Source: Mycobacterium sp. E787 (GTDB lineage Bacteria; Actinomycetota; Actinomycetes; Mycobacteriales; Mycobacteriaceae). Taken from it: a DNA stretch of 64,000 nt. The notes beneath the pieces were generated by a model that made no database searches, was not told where the DNA came from, and saw only the letters and a program-made list of their open reading frames with translations. The DNA lies in the NCBI RefSeq assembly GCF_001668725.1, contig NZ_LZKL01000085.1:38740-102739 (forward strand), read 5' to 3'. This document shows positions 1 to 10,165 of the stretch, in pieces. Within the stretch, counting starts at the first letter, position 1. Each line of letters opens with the position of its first letter. A program made the position numbers and the translations under genes.

Positions 1-186
1 GGCCGCGCAAGGACGTAGCCCGTGCCATAAGGGCTGGCCGATGCCGCTGGCATCGCCGTCACCGTTGGTGTTGGTCGGATCCGTGCCGTTTCGATTTGCC
101 AGCCGGCAGGATCCAGCTAATCTAGCTGCAGCCGCGTGAGCGTCAGGGGGCTTGGAAATCCGTAGTCCACACCGAGGAGTCAACGA

Positions 187-519
187 ATGAAGAAGCCCGC
201 TCGACTGACCGGCCCGCTGGCCGCCGTCCTGGGTGGTGTCGCCGTCGTCACGGCCCCGCTCGCGACTGCCGACTCGGCGGATGACGCTTACCTGTCGACG
301 CTCAAGGACAAGGGCATCACCTGGCCGAGCGGCGCCGACCCGACGATGGTCCAGATCGGGCACGCGGTGTGCACCGACTGGTCCAAAGGGATGACCTTCG
401 AGCAAACGCTCGCCGACGCGAAGTCGGGGATGCCACAATTAGCCGACACCTCCCTCGCCAAGATCATGGGTGCGGCGACGGGGGTTTACTGCCCGCAGTA
501 CTCGAGCAAATTCGACTGA
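187..519 (+). CDS. Secreted DUF732 family protein
   Basis: A 110-residue exported protein. Residues 1-28 form a signal peptide: Lys-Lys-Pro start, a hydrophobic Ala/Val/Leu core and an Ala-Thr-Ala cleavage site. The mature part of about 80 residues has two cysteines, C62 and C102, probably forming a disulfide. This is the usual DUF732 layout, a mycobacterial family of small secreted proteins of unknown function. A purine-rich ribosome site (gaggag) lies just before the ATG. The gene stands alone, converging with the XRE regulator. The family call rests on length, signal peptide and cysteine spacing; no biochemical role can be assigned. Confidence 0.8.
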   Translation: MKKPARLTGPLAAVLGGVAVVTAPLATADSADDAYLSTLKDKGITWPSGADPTMVQIGHAVCTDWSKGMTFEQTLADAKSGMPQLADTSLAKIMGAATGVYCPQYSSKFD

Positions 520-554
520 CGTTGCGCCGCAACAACGCGGATTGACGCGGCGAC

Positions 555-1406
555 TCAGCGCGCGGGACCGTTCGGCGCCGCGCAGAGCCGGTCCAATGCC
601 GCCCGGCTCTCGTCGTCCGCTGCGCGGCAGATCATCAACCGCTGGTCCGTATCCTGCAGGGGCGTGAGCACTTCGAAGTGAATCGCGAGCGCGCCGACGT
701 CAGGATGCCGCATCGCCTTGCGCCCGCGGCCATTGACCTTGACCTCGCGCTCTGACCACAATCGCGCGAATTCGTCTTCGTGGGTGGTGAATTCGGTTAT
801 GAGGTCGGTCAAGGCCCGATCATCCGGATGGGCGGCCCAGGCGGCGCGCAGGTGGGCGACCCCCTCCCGCACGACACGGTCACGGTCGACGTAATACTCG
901 CGGATCTCAGGATGCATCAGGCACAGCCACATCGCATTGCGCTGCGACGGCGGCAGGGTGTCGAAATCCACTAGCAGCCGTGCCATCTCGCCGTTCCAGG
1001 CCAGGATGTCGAAGCGATGGTTCATCAGCATGGCCGGCAGTGGCGACAGGTCGTCGACCAGCTGCGCCAGCGGGGGCGCCGCGGCGGTCGCCGGGCTGTG
1101 GGTGTTGCGCGGGCGCCGCCGGGCCAGGTCGAAGAGGTAGGCGCGTTCCTCGGCTCCCAGGCGCAACGCTCGGGCCAGCGCCTCGATCACGTCCGCGGAA
1201 GGCCGCAGCCCGCGGCCCTGTTCCAGCCGCACGATGTAGTCGATGCTCACCCCGGCCAGTTCGGCAACCTCTTCACGGCGCAGTCCCGGCGTCCGCCGGG
1301 ACCGCCGCCGCAACGGCAGGCCGAAATCACGCGGGTCCAGCCGTTCCCGTCGGGCCCTAAGGAACGCGGCCATCTCCTGTGTCGTGTCCACGGTGCGGGT
1401 AGTCAC
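555..1406 (-). CDS. XRE-family regulator with MmyB-like ligand domain
   Basis: A 283-residue DNA-binding regulator. Residues about 38-85 are an XRE helix-turn-helix (REEVAELAGVSIDYIVRLEQ), followed by a C-terminal half resembling the MmyB-like ligand-binding domain (MLMNHRFDILAWN, then a MHPEIREYYVD segment). Members of this class often repress an adjacent divergent oxidoreductase gene, and here an aldo/keto reductase lies 116 bp away on the other strand. The GTG start at 1406 begins MTTRTVDTTQEM; an internal ATG twelve codons in is an alternative. The effector is unknown. Regulation of the neighbour is inferred from the divergent arrangement and a small palindrome between the genes. Confidence 0.85.
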   Translation of the reverse strand: MTTRTVDTTQEMAAFLRARRERLDPRDFGLPLRRRSRRTPGLRREEVAELAGVSIDYIVRLEQGRGLRPSADVIEALARALRLGAEERAYLFDLARRRPRNTHSPATAAAPPLAQLVDDLSPLPAMLMNHRFDILAWNGEMARLLVDFDTLPPSQRNAMWLCLMHPEIREYYVDRDRVVREGVAHLRAAWAAHPDDRALTDLITEFTTHEDEFARLWSEREVKVNGRGRKAMRHPDVGALAIHFEVLTPLQDTDQRLMICRAADDESRAALDRLCAAPNGPAR

Positions 1407-1436
1407 GTGCGGTCCAACGGCCGGGGTGGGACTCCT

Positions 1437-1448
1437 GTTCCCAGGAAC
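1437..1448. promoter_or_regulatory. Candidate operator between XRE regulator and aldo/keto reductase
   Basis: GTTCC-ca-GGAAC, a perfect 5-bp palindrome in the 116-bp divergent space. It lies 31 bases from the regulator start and 75 from the reductase start, where a local repressor could control both. Short palindromes arise by chance, so confidence is low. Confidence 0.3.
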
Positions 1449-1522
1449 TTCTTTCCCTTACCCCCTGCCGGTTGCGGTGACAGCGTCGTTGTCGAAAGCG
1501 ATCACGAGCATGGGAGGACACG

Positions 1523-2587
1523 ATGTCGCTCACCCTGGACACCTATCGGCTGCTGGGCCGCTCCGGACTCCGGGTGTCACCGCTGGCGTTGGGGGCCGCG
1601 ACCTTTGGCACCGAGTGGGGCTGGGGCGCCGAGCAGGACGAGGCGCGGAAGCTTTTCGAAGTCTATGTCGAGCGCGGTGGCAACTTCATCGACACCGCCA
1701 ACACCTACACGGATGGCAGCTCCGAGCGTCTGCTGGGCGAATTTGTCGCACATAACCGCGAAAGCCTGGTGCTGGCAACGAAGTACAGTACGCTACGACG
1801 GCCCCGCGATCCGAATTCCGGCGGCGCTCATCGTAAGAGCCTGTTCGCTTCGGTGGAAGCCAGCCTGCGACAGCTGAATACGGACTACATCGATCTGCTT
1901 TATCTGCATGTGTGGGACTTCACAACACCGGCCGAGGAGATCCTGCGCGGCATGGACGATCTGGTCCGGCAGGGCAAGGTCTTGTACGTGGCGATCTCCA
2001 ACGCTCCGGCCTGGCAGGTTTCCCGCATGCAGACGATCGCCGATCTGCGCGGCTGGTCCCCGCTGGTCGCGCTGCAGATCGAATACAACCTGATCGAGCG
2101 GACCGGCGAGCGAGACTTGATTCCCATGGCACGCGAGATGGGGTTGGGTGTCGTTCCGTATTCGCCGCTGGCCGGTGGGGTGCTCAGCGGCAAGTACAGC
2201 CTCGACGACCTGGCCGCGGCCGGCGTCGCTTCCGGCGACGGCACCCGGAAGAGCTTCAACCTCGCGCTGGGCACGCTGACGGAGCGCAACCTTGCCGTCG
2301 CTGACGTCGTCAAGGAGGTCGCGACCGAGCTGGGTCGCCCCCCAGCCCAGGTCGCGCTGGCCTGGACCCTGCAGAACCCGGGCGTGACGGCGCCGATCAT
2401 CGGTGCCCGCACCGCCGCGCAGCTCGAGGACAACCTCGGCGCCCTGGAAGTGGATTTCGACGCCGCCCAACTGGCGCGCCTCGACGAGGCCAGCGCGATC
2501 GCACCGGGTTTTCCGCACGACATACTCGCCAGCGACCACCTCCGCACGGTGACCGCCGGCGAGCTGAAGATCGAAACCCGCCGCTGA
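1523..2587 (+). CDS. Aldo/keto reductase
   Basis: A 354-residue cytoplasmic NADPH-dependent oxidoreductase of the AKR (TIM-barrel) superfamily, closest in feel to YajO/potassium-channel beta-subunit-like members. The catalytic tetrad is visible: D57 and Y62 in DTANTYTDG, K87 in LATKYS and H129 in LLYLHVWD. The C-terminal NADPH-binding portion (APIIGARTAAQLEDNLGAL) is present, so the protein is full length. A good ribosome site (gggagg) precedes the ATG. The divergent XRE regulator probably controls it. The substrate, an aldehyde or ketone, cannot be deduced. Confidence 0.92.
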   Translation: MSLTLDTYRLLGRSGLRVSPLALGAATFGTEWGWGAEQDEARKLFEVYVERGGNFIDTANTYTDGSSERLLGEFVAHNRESLVLATKYSTLRRPRDPNSGGAHRKSLFASVEASLRQLNTDYIDLLYLHVWDFTTPAEEILRGMDDLVRQGKVLYVAISNAPAWQVSRMQTIADLRGWSPLVALQIEYNLIERTGERDLIPMAREMGLGVVPYSPLAGGVLSGKYSLDDLAAAGVASGDGTRKSFNLALGTLTERNLAVADVVKEVATELGRPPAQVALAWTLQNPGVTAPIIGARTAAQLEDNLGALEVDFDAAQLARLDEASAIAPGFPHDILASDHLRTVTAGELKIETRR

Positions 2588-2598
2588 GGCCGGGTTTC

Positions 2599-3780
<1,182 letters not shown>

Positions 3781-3816
3781 GGCTCCTCCTCGAGTCCAAC
3801 GCTAGGTATGTCTAGC

Positions 3817-3842
3817 TGTACCCAGGTAAACATCTAGGTACA
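3817..3842. promoter_or_regulatory. Inverted repeat in thiolase/HxlR divergent promoter
   Basis: TGTACC-N14-GGTACA lies between the two divergent starts. A direct repeat CTAGGTA occurs at 3802-3808 and 3834-3840, the second copy overlapping the right arm. The AT-rich block just after it (actaaaat) looks like a -10 region for the regulator. This is a good candidate for HxlR autoregulation, based on position and symmetry only. Confidence 0.45.
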
Positions 3843-3874
3843 CTAAAATCAACCCAGACCAGGAGGTGATCTAC

Positions 3875-4348
3875 GTGACATTTCTGCAGGGCGTGCTGGC
3901 GGACCGCGAGAAATGGTCGGCGGTCGGGGAGTGCGCGATCGAGAAGACCATGGCGGTGGTCGGCACCAAGTCCGCGATGCTGATCATGCGCGAGGCCTAT
4001 TACGGCACCACCCGGTTCGATGACTTCGCCCGCCGGGTCGGTATCACCAAGGCGGCCACGTCGGCGCGGCTGGCCGAACTGGTCGACCTCGGGCTGCTTC
4101 AGCGGCGGCCCTACCGCGAGCCCGGGCAGCGCGGCCGCGAGGAGTACGTGCTCACCGAGGCCGGCGTCGACTTCATGCCGGTGGTGTGGGCGATGTTCGA
4201 GTGGGGCCGACGCCATCTGCCGGGCAGCAACCGCCTGCGGCTCACCCACCTGGGCTGCGGCGCCGAGGCGGGCGTTGAAATCCGTTGCGCCGAGGGGCAT
4301 CTGGTGCCGCCCGGCGAGCTGGGCATGCGGCTGGCCAAGTCTGGTTGA
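3875..4348 (+). CDS. HxlR-family winged-helix regulator
   Basis: A 157-residue protein with the HxlR/MarR-like winged helix: C-A-I-E-K near the N-terminus, the RFDDFARRVGITKAATSARL recognition region and the EEYVLTEAG wing. I chose the GTG at 3875 because aggagg (3861-3866) sits eight bases upstream; a GTG at 3866 overlaps that ribosome site and is unlikely. HxlR proteins sense oxidants, electrophiles or metabolites. The divergent thiolase is the obvious target. A C-terminal extension has two cysteines (GCGAEAGVEIRCAEGH) that might bind metal or act as a redox sensor, an inference. Confidence 0.88.
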   Translation: MTFLQGVLADREKWSAVGECAIEKTMAVVGTKSAMLIMREAYYGTTRFDDFARRVGITKAATSARLAELVDLGLLQRRPYREPGQRGREEYVLTEAGVDFMPVVWAMFEWGRRHLPGSNRLRLTHLGCGAEAGVEIRCAEGHLVPPGELGMRLAKSG

Positions 4349-4371
4349 GCGCCACCGGTCGGCGCCGAGGG

Positions 4372-4417
4372 TGCGCAATTGTACGCCTTTTACGGCGTGT
4401 CGCCGTACAAACGCGCA
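4372..4417. terminator. Palindromic hairpin between convergent genes
   Basis: Arms 4372-4385 and 4404-4417 pair at 12 of 14 positions. An alternative inner hairpin, tacggcg-tgt-cgccgta, lies at 4391-4407. It sits in the 84-bp gap between the converging HxlR gene and rsgA, so it may end transcription from both sides. There is no run of T, as is common for mycobacterial terminators. Confidence 0.5.
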
Positions 4418-4432
4418 CGCTCGCCCCGTTTG

Positions 4433-5413
4433 TCAGGTCTGGTTGAGCACCCCGAGCAGCCGGCGCGCGGCGGCGACGCGGCGGACCGCGGCCCCCGACA
4501 GCGCGTCCAGCGCGCATTCGGGGTCGGCCGGCGGCCCCATGTGCCCGCACCCGCGCGGGCAGTCGCGAATCGCCTCGGCCAGATCCGAGAAGGCCATCAG
4601 CACGTCGTCGGGCTCGATGTGGGCCAGCCCGAAGGAGCGGATCCCGGGCGTGTCGATCACCCACCCGGAGCCCTCCAGCGGGAGCGCCACCGACTGGGTC
4701 GACGTGTGCCGCCCCCTGCCGATCTCCGTCACCTCGCCGACGGCCCGATCCGCCTCGGGCACAAGGCGATTCACCAGCGTCGATTTTCCGACCCCGGAAT
4801 GGCCCAGTAGCACGGTGATCTGGCCTTCGAGCAGGTCGGCCACCGCCAGCAGGGGATCGTCGACGCCCGCGGCGACCACCGTCAGGTCCAGGTCCAGGAA
4901 CTGCTTGGCGAACGGCTCCGGCGGGGCGAGGTCGGTCTTGGTCAGGCACAGGATCGGGGCCAGGCCGCCGGCGTAGGCGGCGATCAGCGCCCGGTCGACG
5001 AGCCCGGTGCGCGGCGGCGGGTCGGCGAGTGCGACCACGATCAGCAGCTGGTCGGCGTTGGCCACCACCACGCGCTCGCTGGGATCGGTGTCATCGGCGG
5101 TGCGGCGCAACACCGTTCGGCGCTCGCCGCGGCGCACGATGCGGGCCAGGGTGTCCGTCCGCCCGGACAGGTCGCCGACGAGGTCGACGTCGTCCCCGAC
5201 GACGATCGGGGTGCGGCCCAGCTCGCGCGCCCGCATGGCGGTGACCCGGCGGGCGGGGTCGCCGCCCAGCACGCACCCCCAGCGCCCGCGATCGACGCTG
5301 ACGACCATCGCCGCTTCGGCGTCGGCGTGCTCGGGACGCGTCTTGGTGCGCGGTCGCGTGCCCTTGCCGGAACGGACCTTGACGTCGGACTCGTCGTAGT
5401 CGCCGGGCCTCAC
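4433..5413 (-). CDS. rsgA: Ribosome small-subunit GTPase RsgA
   Basis: A 326-residue circularly permuted GTPase that helps late 30S maturation. The permuted G-motif order is visible: G4 LCLTKTDLA, then G1 [12 protein letters not shown], then G3 [10 protein letters not shown]. After these comes the C-terminal zinc segment [17 protein letters not shown]. The N-terminal OB-like part contains [17 protein letters not shown]. The GTG start at 5413 lies inside the aroA stop (ATGTGA overlap), giving translational coupling. The frame remains open upstream inside aroA, but those codons do not look like RsgA. It corresponds to Rv3228 of M. tuberculosis. Confidence 0.95.
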   Translation of the reverse strand: MRPGDYDESDVKVRSGKGTRPRTKTRPEHADAEAAMVVSVDRGRWGCVLGGDPARRVTAMRARELGRTPIVVGDDVDLVGDLSGRTDTLARIVRRGERRTVLRRTADDTDPSERVVVANADQLLIVVALADPPPRTGLVDRALIAAYAGGLAPILCLTKTDLAPPEPFAKQFLDLDLTVVAAGVDDPLLAVADLLEGQITVLLGHSGVGKSTLVNRLVPEADRAVGEVTEIGRGRHTSTQSVALPLEGSGWVIDTPGIRSFGLAHIEPDDVLMAFSDLAEAIRDCPRGCGHMGPPADPECALDALSGAAVRRVAAARRLLGVLNQT

Positions 5414-6702
5414 ATGCCGGGCTCCCCATCGGCCAACATGCGCGCCCACAGCTGCGGAAACTCCGGCAACGTCTTGCTGGTGGCGCCGATGTCGTCCACC
5501 TCGACCCCGGCGACCCGCAGCCCGACGATGGCGCCGGCCATCGCCATCCGATGGTCGGCGTACACGCGCCAGGTGCCCGGCCGCAGCGGCGTCGCGGTGA
5601 TCACCAGGCCGTCGGGCGTTTCGGCGCAATTGCCGCCAAGGCGGTTGATCTCGGCGCTCAGCGCGGCGAGCCGATCGGTCTCGTGGCCCCGCAGGTGGGC
5701 GATGCCGGACAGGTGTGACACTGACCCGGGGGTCGCCAGCGCGGCCAGCGCCGCCACCGACGGTGTCAGCTCTCCGACGTCACGCAGGTCGACGTCAAAG
5801 CCGGGGTAGTCGGGTGCCCCCCGCACCTCCAGGTACGAATCAGTCCGTGTCACAACGGCATTCAGCTTGCTCAGCACGTGCAGGATGTTGTCGGCGGGCT
5901 GCACGCTGGTCGCGGGCCAGCCGGTGATGCGCACCTTTCCGCCGGTGACCACGGCCGCGGCGAGGAACGGGACGGCGTTGGTCAGGTCGGGCTCGACCTC
6001 CCAGTGCCGGGCCGCGACCGCGCCGGCGCGCACCCGCCAGCGGTTGGGGACGGAGTCGTCGACGTCGACGCCGGCCTGCCGCAGCATCACGGTCGTCATC
6101 GCGATGTGCGGCGCCGACGGCAGCTGCGATCCGGTGTGCTCGACGGTCAGGCCCTCGGCGAAGGATGCCGCGCACAACAGCAGGCCCGACACGAACTGCG
6201 ACGACGCCGAGGCATCGATCGCCACGGTCCCGCCGGCGACCGCTCCGCTGCCCTGGACGCGGAACGGGAGACCGGTGCCGTCGATCTTCACGCCGAGGCC
6301 GCGCAGCGCGTCCAGCAGCGGCGCGATGGGCCGGGCCCGCGCTTGCTCGTCGCCGTCGAACTCCACGACCGTGTCGGCGAGCGCCGCCAACGGCGGCACG
6401 AAACGCAGGACCGTGCCGGCCAGGCCGCAATCCACGCGGGCGCCGGGGCCGGGTGAGATTTCGCCGCTGACGGTCAGGTCGGGTCCGGCCCCGTCGACGC
6501 GCAGGCCCAGGGTGCGCAGGGCCCCGATCATGAGGTCGGTGTCCCGGCTGCGCAGCGCCCCGGTGATGGTGGAGGTGCCACCGCCCTGCGCGGCCGCGAG
6601 CGCCGCCAGCACCAGGGCGCGGTTGGTTTGCGACTTCGAGCCCGCGACGGTCACGGTCGCGTGCACCGGTGCGGTGGCCTGTGGGGCGGTCCATGCGGTC
6701 AC
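5410..6702 (-). CDS. aroA: 3-phosphoshikimate 1-carboxyvinyltransferase (EPSP synthase)
   Basis: A 430-residue cytoplasmic enzyme joining shikimate-3-phosphate and phosphoenolpyruvate in the chorismate pathway. Seen in order: N-terminal substrate loop [15 protein letters not shown], the loop [11 protein letters not shown] (usually LGNAGTAxR in class I enzymes), [12 protein letters not shown] (the RxKExDR equivalent) and [16 protein letters not shown] chose the GTG at 6702, matching the family N-terminus, although the frame stays open for 139 codons upstream. It is divergent from the SRAP gene and overlaps rsgA by four bases. Chorismate also feeds EntC encoded later in this window. Confidence 0.95.
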   Translation of the reverse strand: MTAWTAPQATAPVHATVTVAGSKSQTNRALVLAALAAAQGGGTSTITGALRSRDTDLMIGALRTLGLRVDGAGPDLTVSGEISPGPGARVDCGLAGTVLRFVPPLAALADTVVEFDGDEQARARPIAPLLDALRGLGVKIDGTGLPFRVQGSGAVAGGTVAIDASASSQFVSGLLLCAASFAEGLTVEHTGSQLPSAPHIAMTTVMLRQAGVDVDDSVPNRWRVRAGAVAARHWEVEPDLTNAVPFLAAAVVTGGKVRITGWPATSVQPADNILHVLSKLNAVVTRTDSYLEVRGAPDYPGFDVDLRDVGELTPSVAALAALATPGSVSHLSGIAHLRGHETDRLAALSAEINRLGGNCAETPDGLVITATPLRPGTWRVYADHRMAMAGAIVGLRVAGVEVDDIGATSKTLPEFPQLWARMLADGEPGM

Positions 6703-6735
6703 CGGTACATCATCGCCTGTTACCGCGTTCTGCAA

Positions 6736-6787
6736 CCAATGGGAGTTTGTGCTCTGCCACCCAATGGGAGTTACGTGGCTCTGCCAC
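6736..6787. repeat. Imperfect 26-bp tandem duplication upstream of the SRAP gene
   Basis: Copy 1 (6736-6760) and copy 2 (6761-6787) share ccaatgggagtt and ctctgccac, differing by two inserted bases and a few substitutions. The second copy ends ten bases before the SRAP start codon. The unit therefore fills most of the aroA/SRAP divergent space and may carry promoter or operator elements. Confidence 0.7.
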
Positions 6788-6796
6788 CATGGAGCT

Positions 6797-7564
6797 ATGT
6801 GTGGGCGGTTTGCGGTGACCACGGATCCGGCGAAGCTGGCGGAGAAGATCAAGGCGATCGACGAGGCGACCGGAACCGCGCCCAACGCCGGTGAGCCGAA
6901 CTTCAACGTCGCACCGACAACGACGATCGCGACCGTGGTCACCCGGCATACCGAGCCCGACGACGACCCCACCCGCCGCGTCCGGCTCATGCGCTGGGGC
7001 CTGATCCCGCCCTGGGCCAAGGCCGACGCTGACGGCGCACCCGAGGGTAAGGGCCCGCTGCTGATCAACGCCCGCGCCGACAAGGTCACCAGCTCGCCCG
7101 CCTTCCGCTCGAGCGCCAAGTCGAAGCGGTGCCTGATACCGATGGACGGCTACTACGAATGGCGCGTCAATCCCGACGTCGATGGCAAGAAATCCCGGAA
7201 GACGCCGTTCTTCATGTACCGCGAGGATGGCGAGCCGCTGTTCATGGCCGGGCTCTGGTCGGTGTGGAAGCCCAACGACCAGAAAGACGCTCAGCCGCTG
7301 CTGAGTTGCACGATCATCACCACCGACGCGCCGGGTGAGCTCGCCGAAATCCACGACCGGATGCCGCTGGTGGTTGCGGACCGGGATTGGGACCGCTGGC
7401 TGAATCCCGACGCCCCGGTCGACGAGGAGCTGCTCGCCCGGACACCCGACGTGCACGGCATCCGGATGCGCGAGGTGTCGACACTGGTCAACAACGTGCG
7501 CAACAACGGGCCGGAGTTGCTCGAACCGGTCGGCGAGCAGTCGGAGCAGATGAAGCTGCTGTAG
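6797..7564 (+). CDS. SOS response-associated peptidase (SRAP/YedK/HMCES family)
   Basis: A 255-residue SRAP protein that covalently traps abasic sites in single-stranded DNA. The catalytic Cys2 directly follows the initiator (MCGRFAV), which fixes the start at 6797. Other family residues are present: asparagine in LINARADK, the DGYYEWR glutamate and the histidine in EIHDRMPLV. The thiazolidine DNA-protein crosslink chemistry of this family is established for YedK and HMCES. The equivalent in M. tuberculosis is Rv3226c. It is divergent from aroA, with a tandem duplication in the promoter space. No LexA-type SOS box was recognised by eye. Confidence 0.93.
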   Translation: MCGRFAVTTDPAKLAEKIKAIDEATGTAPNAGEPNFNVAPTTTIATVVTRHTEPDDDPTRRVRLMRWGLIPPWAKADADGAPEGKGPLLINARADKVTSSPAFRSSAKSKRCLIPMDGYYEWRVNPDVDGKKSRKTPFFMYREDGEPLFMAGLWSVWKPNDQKDAQPLLSCTIITTDAPGELAEIHDRMPLVVADRDWDRWLNPDAPVDEELLARTPDVHGIRMREVSTLVNNVRNNGPELLEPVGEQSEQMKLL

Positions 7565-7573
7565 CGCTGATCG

Positions 7574-8965
7574 CTATGCCGCGTCGGGGCTGTGGTCTTC
7601 GTCTTCCTCGTCCCCGTCGTTGTGGAGGAGTTTTTCGGGGTGCCAGTAGGTGTTGGTTCTTGGTTGGCCGCGGTCGAGGTGGGGTGGTGGGATCCATTCG
7701 GTGTCGCCGTGTGTGTTTTTACGGGTGGTCCAGCCGTCGGGTTGGATGATGCGGTGTTGGGTGCCGCAGCCCAGGGTGAGGTTGTTGATGTCGGTGGCGC
7801 GGCAGACGGCGTAGCCGATGACGTGGTGGACTTCGCAGTAGTAGCCGGGCACGGTGCAGCCGGGGGCGCTGCAGCCGCGGTCTTTGGCGTAGAGGACGAG
7901 TCGTTGGGCCGGGGAGGCCAGGCGTTTGGTGTGATACAGCGCCAAGGGTTTGCCGTGGTCGAAGATGGCCAGGTAGTGCCGCGCGTGGCGGGACAGGCGG
8001 ATGACGTCGCTCATGGGCAGCAGGGTGCCTCCGCCGGTCAGGGCGCTCCCGGCGGCGGCTTCGAGTTCAGCCAGGGTGGTGGTGGCGATGATCGAGACGG
8101 GCAGGCCGTTGTGCTGGCCCAGGTTGCCGGACATCAGCAGGGCGCGCAGCGCGGTGAGCAGCGCGTCGTGTTGGCGTTGGGCGCAGCTGCGGGTGTCGTT
8201 TTCGATGGCCTGTTGGCTCGGTGTGCCGTCCACGCACGGGGTGTCGTCGAGGGGGTTGCACATGCCGGGCGCGGCCAGCTTGGCCAGTACGGCTTCCAGG
8301 GTGGCGCGCAGTTCGGGGGTCAGCCAGCCGTGGAGTTCGGACATGCCGTCGGCGTGCTGGTTGCCCAACGTCAGCCCGCGGCGCCGCGCGCGGTCGTTGT
8401 CGGTGTAGGTGCCGTCGGGGTTGAGGCAGTCGGCCAGGGTTTCGGCCAGGGCGGCCAGTTGTTCGGGCCGGTACCGGGTGCCCTCTTTGGCCAGGCGGGC
8501 TTCGACGTGGCCGCGGGTGGCGGTGTCGATCCAGCCGGGCAGGCGGTGAAAGAATTTGCGGATCACCGCCACCTGCTCGGGACCGAGCGTGCCGTGGCGT
8601 TGGGCGGCGGCGGTGGCCGGCAGCACCGGCGGCAAGGGTTCGCCGGTCAGGCCGTGGCGTGGGCCCAGGTCGGCGGCCTGTTTGACCCGCCGCGCGGCTT
8701 CGGCGCGGCTGACCAGGGTGGCCTCGGCCAGCGCGTGCGACAGTGTGCCGCCCAACTCCGCGGGGCTGGCCTGGCGGCCCACGGCGTTGATCAGCGGGTG
8801 CTCCAGGGCCGGGATGCGCCGGCGCATCTTTTCGAAGCGCTCCAGCAACCCCAGCTGCTCGCGGGTGGTCAACGCCGTGCAGTCGAACCCGGCGACCGTG
8901 TCGAAGGCGGCATCCATCGCATCCAGCGCCGCCGTCAGCGCCTCGCGATCAACACCACCAGCCAT
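7574..8965 (-). CDS. 13E12 repeat family protein (DUF222 with C-terminal HNH)
   Basis: A 463-residue protein of the mycobacterial 13E12/REP family. A long helical DUF222 region is followed by an HNH endonuclease-like motif: CSAPGC, then CEVHHV and [11 protein letters not shown] near the C-terminus. In M. tuberculosis such genes lie within REP13E12 elements, some used as prophage attachment sites. The ATG at 8965 is preferred; upstream codons in the same frame stay open but look non-coding. It marks one edge of a region that interrupts conserved gene order. No transposase or integrase lies beside it. It is probably intact, with function unproven. Confidence 0.88.
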   Translation of the reverse strand: MAGGVDREALTAALDAMDAAFDTVAGFDCTALTTREQLGLLERFEKMRRRIPALEHPLINAVGRQASPAELGGTLSHALAEATLVSRAEAARRVKQAADLGPRHGLTGEPLPPVLPATAAAQRHGTLGPEQVAVIRKFFHRLPGWIDTATRGHVEARLAKEGTRYRPEQLAALAETLADCLNPDGTYTDNDRARRRGLTLGNQHADGMSELHGWLTPELRATLEAVLAKLAAPGMCNPLDDTPCVDGTPSQQAIENDTRSCAQRQHDALLTALRALLMSGNLGQHNGLPVSIIATTTLAELEAAAGSALTGGGTLLPMSDVIRLSRHARHYLAIFDHGKPLALYHTKRLASPAQRLVLYAKDRGCSAPGCTVPGYYCEVHHVIGYAVCRATDINNLTLGCGTQHRIIQPDGWTTRKNTHGDTEWIPPPHLDRGQPRTNTYWHPEKLLHNDGDEEDEDHSPDAA

Positions 8966-9129
8966 AGCCCCGAAACTATTCGAGCCCACCGACAAAAACG
9001 GCTGACGTGAGACCACTGAAACCAAAGTGGCCCAAGTGAATTGGATTTTGTCTCCCCGGTGCAACTTTCGGCGCATCTTTGTCGCTCGGCGACGGATCCA
9101 TGCATGCCAACGCGACCTAGGATGCGTGT

Positions 9130-9996
9130 GTGGCCCGCACCTACACCTACACGTTCGAGGACATCCAGAACCGCCCGGTGGCGGTGATCGGCGCGGGAAC
9201 GCTGGGCCGCCGCATAGCGCTGATGTTCGCCAGCCGGGGCGGAACGGTCCGGATCTTCGCGCCCCGCGCCGAACAGCGCGCCGCCGCGATCCAATACGTG
9301 ACCGAGACGCTGCCGAAGGTGTTGGCGCAGCGGGGTTTTGGTGACGTGGGCGGTGCGATCGGCGCGGGGTCGCTCGAAGAGGCATTGGATGACGCCTGGC
9401 TCGTCGTCGAATCCGTCCCCGAGAAGCTCGAGATCAAAAGGGCGACATGGGACCAGATCGACCAAGCGGCCCCGCCCGACACCATCTTCGGCACCAATTC
9501 GTCGTCGTACCCGTCGCGCCTGATGGCCGTCAGCGTGCGGGACAAGTCGCGCCTCTGCAACACCCACTTCTACATGCCGCCGGAGGCCAACGCCGTCGAC
9601 CTGATGTCGGACGGTGAGACCGACCGTGGGCTGCTCGACACGCTGCTGACGGTGCTGCCCGAGTTCGGCGTCTTTCCCTTCGAGGCGCGCAAGGAGTGCA
9701 CCGGCTTCATCTTCAATCGGGTCTGGGCGGCGATCAAGCGTGAGTGTCTGGCCGTGGTTGCGGAGGGCGTGGCCCGCCCGGAGGACGTCGACGGGATGTT
9801 CAAGGTCAACTGGGGGGTGCCGGCCGGGCCGTTCCAGATGATGGATCTCGTCGGCCTCGACGTCGTTCTGGACATCGAAAACCACTACGCCGAGGAGTTC
9901 CCGCACCTACCGGAACACGTGCGGGAGCTGCTGCAGAGCTATGTCGACGCCGGCAAGCTCGGCGTCAAGACCGGCCAGGGCTTCTACACGTATTGA
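9130..9996 (+). CDS. 3-hydroxyacyl-CoA dehydrogenase family protein
   Basis: A 288-residue NAD-dependent dehydrogenase with an N-terminal Rossmann fold ([20 protein letters not shown], acidic strand end replaced by RIFAPRAEQ). A 3HCDH-type helical C-terminal domain follows ([20 protein letters not shown], then [20 protein letters not shown] and a GQGFYTY end). These features match the hydroxybutyryl-CoA dehydrogenase class. The FAPR sequence where an acidic residue is expected may alter the NAD/NADP preference. The GTG at 9130 is used. It stands near lipid genes, fitting fatty-acid or PHA-precursor turnover, but the substrate is unknown. Confidence 0.88.
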   Translation: MARTYTYTFEDIQNRPVAVIGAGTLGRRIALMFASRGGTVRIFAPRAEQRAAAIQYVTETLPKVLAQRGFGDVGGAIGAGSLEEALDDAWLVVESVPEKLEIKRATWDQIDQAAPPDTIFGTNSSSYPSRLMAVSVRDKSRLCNTHFYMPPEANAVDLMSDGETDRGLLDTLLTVLPEFGVFPFEARKECTGFIFNRVWAAIKRECLAVVAEGVARPEDVDGMFKVNWGVPAGPFQMMDLVGLDVVLDIENHYAEEFPHLPEHVRELLQSYVDAGKLGVKTGQGFYTY

Positions 9997-10004
9997 CCTG
10001 GCGC

Positions 10005-10103
10005 TCAGTTGCTCGGGACCAAACGCCACATACCGGCGGCCGTGCGGTCCGGGACACGCCAGAAGTTGTTCCAGTTTCCCTGCGTCGGTGTCGGCCGGTC
10101 CAT
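10005..10103 (-). CDS. Possible 32-residue tryptophan-rich small protein
   Basis: A short frame starting MDRPTPTQGNWNNFWRV and ending LVPSN, with three tryptophans in 32 residues. It lies in the 169-bp gap between the 3-hydroxyacyl-CoA dehydrogenase and the FAD oxidoreductase gene, downstream of the latter. The Shine-Dalgarno match is weak. Composition looks more protein-like than a random frame, but nothing else supports it. Confidence 0.3.
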   Translation of the reverse strand: MDRPTPTQGNWNNFWRVPDRTAAGMWRLVPSN

Positions 10104-10165
10104 TCCATCGTCGCGAGTCGACGAAGAATGCCGCCGCGTTTGTCGACCGGCGATGGCGGCGGCGA

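Noticed and set aside
1..186. Possible end of a gene at the left edge
   Set aside because: Two partial frames stay open for less than 150 bases, and none has a recognisable start or motif. I see only the DUF732 leader and ribosome site.
5414..5629. A 72-codon in-frame extension upstream of rsgA
   Set aside because: It lies inside aroA and its residues are Arg/Gly-rich, unlike RsgA; the GTG at 5413 overlaps the aroA stop and matches the family N-terminus.
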